Shown here in pieces: positions 58,361 to 64,000 of a stretch of DNA of 64,000 nucleotides (its first letter is position 1; each line of letters opens with the position of its first letter). The stretch is taken from NCBI RefSeq assembly GCF_958979055.1, contig NC_084889.1, positions 11,037,261-11,101,260 of the forward strand, read 5' to 3'. A program made the position numbers and the translations under genes. The notes beneath the pieces are model-generated. The model made no database searches and was not told the origin of the DNA. It saw only the letters and a program-made list of their open reading frames with translations. The stretch is from Alnus glutinosa (lineage: Eukaryota > Streptophyta > Magnoliopsida > Fagales > Betulaceae).

Positions 58361-59660
58361 AAGAAACACACATATAATTGCATGAACACAACGGAGCGGC
58401 CACCATGGACTTGTGGACTTGTAGTTGAGGAACAAAATTAATAAGTAGAAGGATAATCTTCACCGGTTGAGTTGTTGTTGTCGTCGTCGTGGGGTCATTG
58501 AAATGGACCCAACTGATCTCCAGCTAAAAAGCGTAACCAAAATTTTTTTATTCGTTTCGAACATCCAAATTACCCCATCGTTCCAGCTAGAATTCGGACA
58601 CTGGTTAAAAAAAGGAAGAAAAAGAGATACTGCGTACTCCTCCTACACCTTTCCAATATTGAAGCTTCCTTTTAAAGAACCAGCTTTTAACACCAACCTC
58701 TATACAGACATGAGACGTGGACGTGGCTTCCTCTCCACCTCTCCGAGACGTAGTCCAACCTGCTACAACTAATTCCCCGAGCCCAATCCTCACTCTGGCC
58801 AGATGCCACTTGCTGCAGAGGATTCTATTGCCGTTGTAGCCGTTGGAGACAACGTTAGAGTTGCCAAACGGCTACAACGACCAGCTTTTGGCGGAGGATG
58901 CTAGCCACGGCCAGCTTTTGGCTCAAGGACATGAAGTATTCGAACAGCCTCTTCGAAGTGGACAGAAGGTGCATGACGTGGTTTGTGGAGAGAAATGGAA
59001 CGTACATAGGCTACACGTTCTTCATGGGCCTAGTTTTCTACACGTGTACACGTTCTTTTTAGTGTTTTGTAAACTTTTAAGTTAAACAGTGCGTTTTGTG
59101 TTGTCTTCTACCTTCCTTCTTCAATTTTGCTGCAAATGGCTATGGCTATGCACAGACCACTACCGCGAGTTCCTGGAATCCTGGTCACGCTGGTCTGCGC
59201 CAGTAACAGACGCAAAGAGCTTCATGGTGAAGCAAACCATCGGACTGTAACAAGCGTTTGGCCAGTCAATGGAAATAACTTCAGCACTGCAGCCGATCCA
59301 CCAAGGCTATAGCTCAAAACATTCCCCCTAAGCTTGTAGCGTTTGCTACCTCGTTGGAAATAGGGTAAATGGAAGGGTAAAATAGTCTTGATTTTTGTTT
59401 AAAAGGTAGTGCGAGTTGCATGTGACTTTTTTCCATCCAAAATGACGAGCTGGTGGACGGAAGGTCCACATTGACACAAGTGGTAAATGTCAGGGGGTTA
59501 TCTACCAAAAATTAAACATTAGGCACCAAATTGCCAATAAGTAGATACATCAAGGGAGTAAAATGTATTTTCCCCTTACAATTCACGTCATACCACAACA
59601 ACATAGTCCCTCCATACAATTCTTAGATCATAATCTTATCCTATTATGGCGCCTAACCAA

Positions 59661-59842
59661 GAGTAATGATTATTGCACAATTCTTACATAATTTTTGCAC
59701 AACTCTAACTAATTTTTTTTATGATCAACCATTGGAATTGTTTTCTTACATGTGAGCCCTAAATATTCAATGGTTAATCTTAAAAAAAAAGTTGTTATAA
59801 TTGTATAAGAATTGTGCAAGAATTTTACAATAATCTTTACTC
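59661..59842. mobile_element. MITE, complete copy
   Basis: 182 bp. Ends GAGTAATGATTATTGCAC and complement of GTGCAAGAATTTTACAATAA..CTTTACTC. Flanks CCTAACCAA / CTTAACGAA resemble a worn 9-bp duplication. Shares the GAGTAATGATT end with the MITEs at 7762 and 7954 but has a different interior. Confidence 0.7.
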
Positions 59843-60066
59843 CTTAACGAACATCTCTTATTACACAAGTTAAATATCGAACTATCCTTTCGTCGTATGT
59901 GAATCATTTCTAGCCACGTGTGAGGTCTTAAATTATATAATCATTTTAGTGATTATTTATGGGTCTTAACTTATATGACCTGAAACTATTTCTCTCTAAT
60001 AGTTATAAGATTCCACTTCCAAGCAAAGTTTTCTACACCCATGCTCAATATATCAGCGTTAAATCC

Positions 60067-60122
<56 letters not shown>

Positions 60123-60169
60123 CTGGTCTAATTATTCCTTAAAACTTATAATTTTAGTCACTTTCTTAT

Positions 60170-60415
60170 AGACAGAAATTTCTCACAAACCAGTTTGTAG
60201 AAAATTTTATACAACCCACATATAAGATTAATATGTGTCCCCCAGCATGTGAGAATCACATGTTTTTTTAATAGCATGTGCTTCTCACATGCTTTTTTAA
60301 TAGCATTAAAAAAAAAAAAAAAAACGTGCTTCTCACATGTTTAAATGACGCATGTCACTCTTATATGTGGGTTGTATGAAATTTTTTACAAACCAGTCTA
60401 TAGGAAATTTCTGTC
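60170..60415. mobile_element. MITE with about 57-bp terminal inverted repeats
   Basis: Left AGACAGAAATTTCTCACAAA and right complement of GTCTATAGGAAATTTCTGTC, extending to TACAACCCACATATAAGA and complement. Flanked by the 10-bp direct repeat ACTTTCTTAT (60160-60169, 60416-60425). The centre has repeated TTCTCACATG words. Confidence 0.75.
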
Positions 60416-60692
60416 ACTTTCTTATTCTAGTTCGTTTTAATTTCAGCTAATTTCTAACTATTTTTCATCCATTTAACAATCATAAATCATGAAAATGATA
60501 TCTTTATGGAGTAATACTATAAGGAGAACTGAAGGATTCTTGTCTTTCTTATGTTCTTTTAAATGTCATATGACTTTTAAAATTGTTATTAAATTAAAAT
60601 TCAATAATAATTATCTAAAATTTAATAGTAATTTTAAAAGGTACTTGACATTTAAGGCACATTCTCTACAATTGGACAAATCTGTTTCAATT

Positions 60693-60864
60693 GAGACATG
60701 TTACATGCATATCATTTGTACATATTTTGTATATCATTTTTTTAAATCAATCATTGGGTCTGTAGAACTCACATGTGAATTATTGCGAGTCCTATAGATT
60801 TAATGGTTGATTTAAAAAAATGATGTACAAAAAATAGACAAGTGATGTTCAAAAATCATTTCTC
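60693..60864. mobile_element. MITE related to 59661-59842
   Basis: Ends GAGACATGTTACATGCATA and complement of GTGATGTTCAAAAATCATTTC; inner arms TTTTTTTAAATCAATCATT and complement. Same general layout as 59661-59842. Confidence 0.6.
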
Positions 60865-61014
60865 GTTTTAATTTTATTACATTTTCTTTTTTCTTTTTGT
60901 AAGATTGTTTATGGATATTATAATAATTTCATCTACCTAGAAAAACACGTATAAGGCACCCTTCCAATTTTAACATTTTTGCATGAAATGGATATGAAGC
61001 TGAGGCTATAATTC

Positions 61015-61557
61015 TTTCCGCGTAAAATATTTTTTGGAATATATATATTTTGATATTAGGTGTAACTGAAAATAATAGTCAAATCAAAAATATTTTTGGT
61101 TTGACAAAAAAAATTTATTTGGTTTTGGAAAATAATTTTTATTTTTAAATTTCGTAAATTATTTTTTGAGTTTGAACTTCTCATTCTCAAATCCCCATGA
61201 TACCGCCATAAGCCAATTGGGACTCGATTGGGACACTATCATGACTTGACCAGGACGTTGTCGGGACCCGGCCAAAAGATGTGCTTGTGTGTTTATGGCG
61301 AGTCTTAACGAGGCTTGGCAATGTCCAGACGCACCACCATTGGAATTTCTCTAAAACTCAAATTTTAAGTTATTTTTTTTATGTTTTGAATAAAAATTAA
61401 TTTTTATAGGTTAATATGATTCAATGGAAATATATATAAAAAAAACATTTGTAAATTTTCGTACGCGTCAATCGCCGAAAAATGTTTACAGGGAATCATT
61501 TTTCAACAAGATATTTTTCACTGAAAACATTTTACGTCGAAACAAACGAAGCATGAA
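61015..61557. mobile_element. MITE-like element, CGTAAAAT ends, copy 1
   Basis: Left CGCGTAAAATATTTTTTGG and right complement of AACATTTTACGTCGAAACAA, with AAAATAATAGTCAAATCAA near the left end. Shares ends with 61842-62458 but has a different interior. Confidence 0.55.
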
Positions 61558-61841
61558 ATTTAAAAATGGATTGTCACAATTTAAAATGCGACAAATGAGT
61601 AATGCTATATGTCACAGTGTCACATTGTTATCCCACAGCGTTAACGTGACACTCTTAATTTATTATTGAAATTTTATTTTTCTTTTAACAATGACTTATC
61701 TAAAGGTAAATTGACAGTATCATATTAGCATAGTAAAATAATGGTGTTGTATATAGAATTATTCATGATAAAAAAAAAAAAAAAAAAGCTCTAAATGAGG
61801 ATGATAGTCGGGGTTGTAAAATGTAAAAGAAATGTTATTTA

Positions 61842-62458
61842 TGTTCCGTTTGTTTCAGTGTAAAATGATTTCTATAAAATGGTTTCGGCATTTTACTGTG
61901 TTTGGTAGGGGCGAAAATAATAGTCAACGAAAATTATTTTCAGTTTGACTATAAAAGCCTTTTTAATTTTTAGAAAACAATTTACAGTTTTGAGCAATCG
62001 TTTTTCGAATTTAAACTCTTCGTCCTTGCATGCATGTTTGTGGGAACCTACCACCGTCGGGTATCAGAGTTTGTTAATAGCTCGAATTTACCATCGAAAG
62101 TTCCAAATTTGGATATCTGATTGCTGAAGTGGCACCTGCCGGATTCTTGCAATCGTTGGCTGTCGGTGACGGAATTTGGCGACGTTCGGCTGCCATTGCC
62201 AGATTCCAGTGGACTAACGATTGGATTTGGTCAAAATGGCCAGAATCCAGTCAAACTGACTTGCCAAAATTCAGCAATGGCGACCGAATGGTGTTGGATT
62301 GCGGTGTCAGTTGTTGGATTCCATTTTTCTTCATTCATAATTTTTTCGTAGAAGGAAAACGCCGGAAAATATTTTTGAGAAAATCATTTTTTACGAAAAA
62401 TATTTTTTTTTAAATATTTTACAACGAAAATCATTTTACGTCGAAATAAACAGAGCAT
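61842..62458. mobile_element. MITE-like element, CGTAAAAT ends, copy 2
   Basis: Left ATGTTCCGTTTGTTTCAGTG then TAAAATGATTTC, right complement of GAAAATCATTTTACGTCG..GAGCAT. The interior (about 62040-62330) is GC-richer with open frames on two phases that match no protein I know. Variable interiors between shared ends suggest sequence capture. Confidence 0.55.
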
Positions 62459-62931
62459 TAGTAGACCGTTATATTATTGACATACTACTTAAATGATATA
62501 CAACTTTTTTTACATGCCCTTGTTGATCTAAGAGCAAACTTTTCCCTAAAATTTTAACAAAACTCACAATTATACCATTTGTTTGTCTTTCATACTTTTT
62601 TATTGGTTAATATGATCTTTCTCTTTCATACTTTTTATTCATTCTTTTCAACTAAAGTAAAGTTTTAATGCAAAGAGTTCAAAAGATTGGTTTCATCAAT
62701 AAAATAGAATATTTAGTAAAATTAGATAAATATTTAGAGAGTTTAGTCACTTATGCTTAGTGATTATGAAAAGTGGTCGGCTAAATTTAACTAAAGTAAA
62801 TTTTTAGATTTAAATTTAAAGAAATTTTGAAAAGTTTAATTTAAATGTTTTAATGACTGATTATAATTACCACGTAATTTCCATTATATAACAGTAGACA
62901 GTACTATGCCAGTATCCAACATAGCAGGACT
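62459..62931. other. 5' region of the second aminopeptidase copy
   Basis: AT-rich; its promoter shows no clear similarity to the one before 46412. No gene. Confidence 0.4.
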
Positions 62932-63524
62932 ATGGAGCAGTTCAAAGGTCAACCTCGCCTACCAAAATTCGCCGTCCCGAAACGCTACGGCATACACCTC
63001 AAGCCGGACCTCTCCGCCTGCAAGTTCGCCGGCTCTGTCGCCATCGACCTCGACATCGTCGCCGATACCAAATACATCGTCCTCAATGCCGCCGAGCTCT
63101 CCGTCGTTACCGGCTCCGTTTCATTCACCAACCGAGGCTTTTATAAGGTATCCCCTATTTGTCTAACCTTTCATTCCGAAACCTTAAATTCTTCTAAACT
63201 CTAGTGCTTGATTTAGTTGCTTAAATTTTTATCGAAAAGACAATGACAACATGGATACTATGGATTCACAGCCATTTTGGTTCCGACCTTTTTATGCGAG
63301 GCTGAGTTTTATTTATTTTCCTGAGGCATGCAAACGCACTTCCGTTGATGCTTAATGTATGAATGGAATTTTGGGCAGGTGTTGGAGCCTTCAAAAATTG
63401 ATTTGGTTGAAGCAGACGAGATTTTGGCTTTGGAGTTCGCGGAGACACTTCCGATTGGGATCGGAGTTCTCCGTATCCGGTTTGAAGGAACTTTGAATGA
63501 CAAAATGAAGGGGTTCTACAGAAG
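62932..63524 (+). CDS. Second M1 aminopeptidase (APM1-like), first two exons, runs off the window
   Basis: Exons 62932-63147 and 63379-63524 have the same lengths (216 and 146 nt) and phases as the first two exons of the complete gene at 46412. They encode [20 protein letters not shown]... and [24 protein letters not shown]. The frame is open and both splice sites are intact. Substitutions are mostly mild (D20G, R22H). The zinc site exons lie beyond the window, so it cannot be told whether this is a working gene or a partial copy. Tandem duplicate of APM1. Confidence 0.85.
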
Positions 63525-63925
63525 GTAGAATTTTCTGTGTTATATTTGTTGATGAGAAGATTTTAAGAAATAGAGTTTCTTAAGACAACAGTAAGCTTTT
63601 AATTGAACCAAGCTTGATACAATTATCAATTTCCTCTGTTTGGCTCTATACAAGTTAATCAGTTGTGTTTTGTTTTGTTCCTAAGAAAACGCAAGCAGAG
63701 TAAGAGATTGGAATTAGAGGTTCTATATTTGCGTTGGAGTTAGCTTCTGTTTGATAGAACTGAAAAGCTCAGAGCTGAAGTATTAGTGCCGAAGATATAA
63801 GCGGGATCGATATAAGAATGGAATTCAATTAGACTTTTTTGATAAATACAACCATTTATGATACCTTTTTTAGTGCATTTGGTGAGAATATAATGTGTAC
63901 TAACAGGGAAGGATTTGGTGGCAAC

Positions 63926-64000
63926 TAGGACCTGCAATTTTTGACACGACCCGCAAACTCGGCACGAAATTAAAGGGTTAGGGTTAAGCTTAAAAGGATA
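63926..64000 (+). mobile_element. Left end of a third hAT-like element of the DnaJ-bearing family
   Basis: Starts TAGGACCTGCAATTTTTGAC followed by ACGACCCGC and TTAAAGGGTTAGGGTTAAG, matching the ends at 13578 and 6620. It lies in intron 2 of the second aminopeptidase and is cut by the window edge, so its cargo is unknown. Confidence 0.65.

Larger units (their letters stand above)
56627..59575. mobile_element. Pack-MULE-like element carrying host gene fragments
   Basis: 2,949 bp. Terminal inverted repeats of about 135 bp: the left starts GAGAAAAGTACACTTTACC and the right complements to GGGGAAAATACATTTTACT. Matching blocks (AATGTTTAATTTTTGGTA) follow in both. Flanks TTACAATTT (56618-56626) and TTACAATTC (59576-59584) form a 9-bp duplication with one mismatch. 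No transposase is seen. The interior has a malectin-like receptor kinase fragment (57765-58360), other GC-richer pieces (about 56860-57240, 58480-59300) that I could not identify, and a nested small element. The long TIRs, 9-bp duplication and captured genes define Pack-MULEs. Confidence 0.8.

Noticed and set aside
58843-59312. Possible transporter or enzyme gene on + after the malectin fragment
   Set aside because: Frames such as LKDMKYSNSLFEVD and FVERNGTYIGYTFF look gene-like but are short and broken, and I could not name a family. They are kept only as unidentified Pack-MULE cargo.

Overview
This is plant nuclear DNA, most likely from a woody eudicot (the rosid guess is tentative). The evidence is GT-AG introns in every long gene, AT-rich introns and spacers with many microsatellites, dense small inverted-repeat transposons, and gene products that match Arabidopsis families closely. 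I saw no rRNA or intact tRNA gene, no CRISPR and no recognisable LTR element. Gene models were built by reading splice sites and protein similarity by eye. Exon lengths and phases were checked, but nothing was searched. Arabidopsis comparisons are from memory.

Region 1 (1-16.65 kb) is a tandem array of five intronless class II cytosolic small heat shock protein genes, all on + and each 157 codons. Each has heat shock elements and a TATA box at matching positions. The flanks fall into an A type (copies 1, 4, 5) and a B type (copies 2, 3). Copy 3 is a mosaic of a copy-1-like 5' half and a copy-2-like 3' half. The spacers hold a SINE with 12-bp target duplications, MULE-type MITEs with 9-bp duplications, foldback elements, and two hAT-like elements carrying a fragment of a DnaJ (J-domain) gene.

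Region 2 (17.5-26.8 kb) is a 13-exon gene on the minus strand for an NSUN5-type rRNA m5C methyltransferase (530 aa). A decayed LINE lies in its 3-kb intron. After a repeat-filled 7.5-kb spacer comes a divergent three-exon WRKY50/51-type gene with the WRKYGKK variant (34.3-35.4 kb). These two families are also neighbours in Arabidopsis (At5g26170/At5g26180).

Region 3 (36.9-54.5 kb) holds an 8-exon coclaurine N-methyltransferase-like/CFA-synthase-type methyltransferase (355 aa, +), a 3-exon twin-CX9C Mdm35/TRIAP1-like gene (99 aa, -) and a 19-exon M1 aminopeptidase (APM1-like, 872 aa, +). This block matches Arabidopsis At4g33110-At4g33100-At4g33090. A second aminopeptidase copy starts at 62.9 kb and runs off the window.

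Region 4 (54.5-64 kb) is mostly transposons. It includes a 2.95-kb Pack-MULE-like element with long terminal inverted repeats, a 9-bp target duplication and a captured malectin-like receptor kinase fragment, followed by several MITEs. At the right edge, in an intron of the second aminopeptidase, lies one end of the hAT family that carries the DnaJ fragments in region 1.
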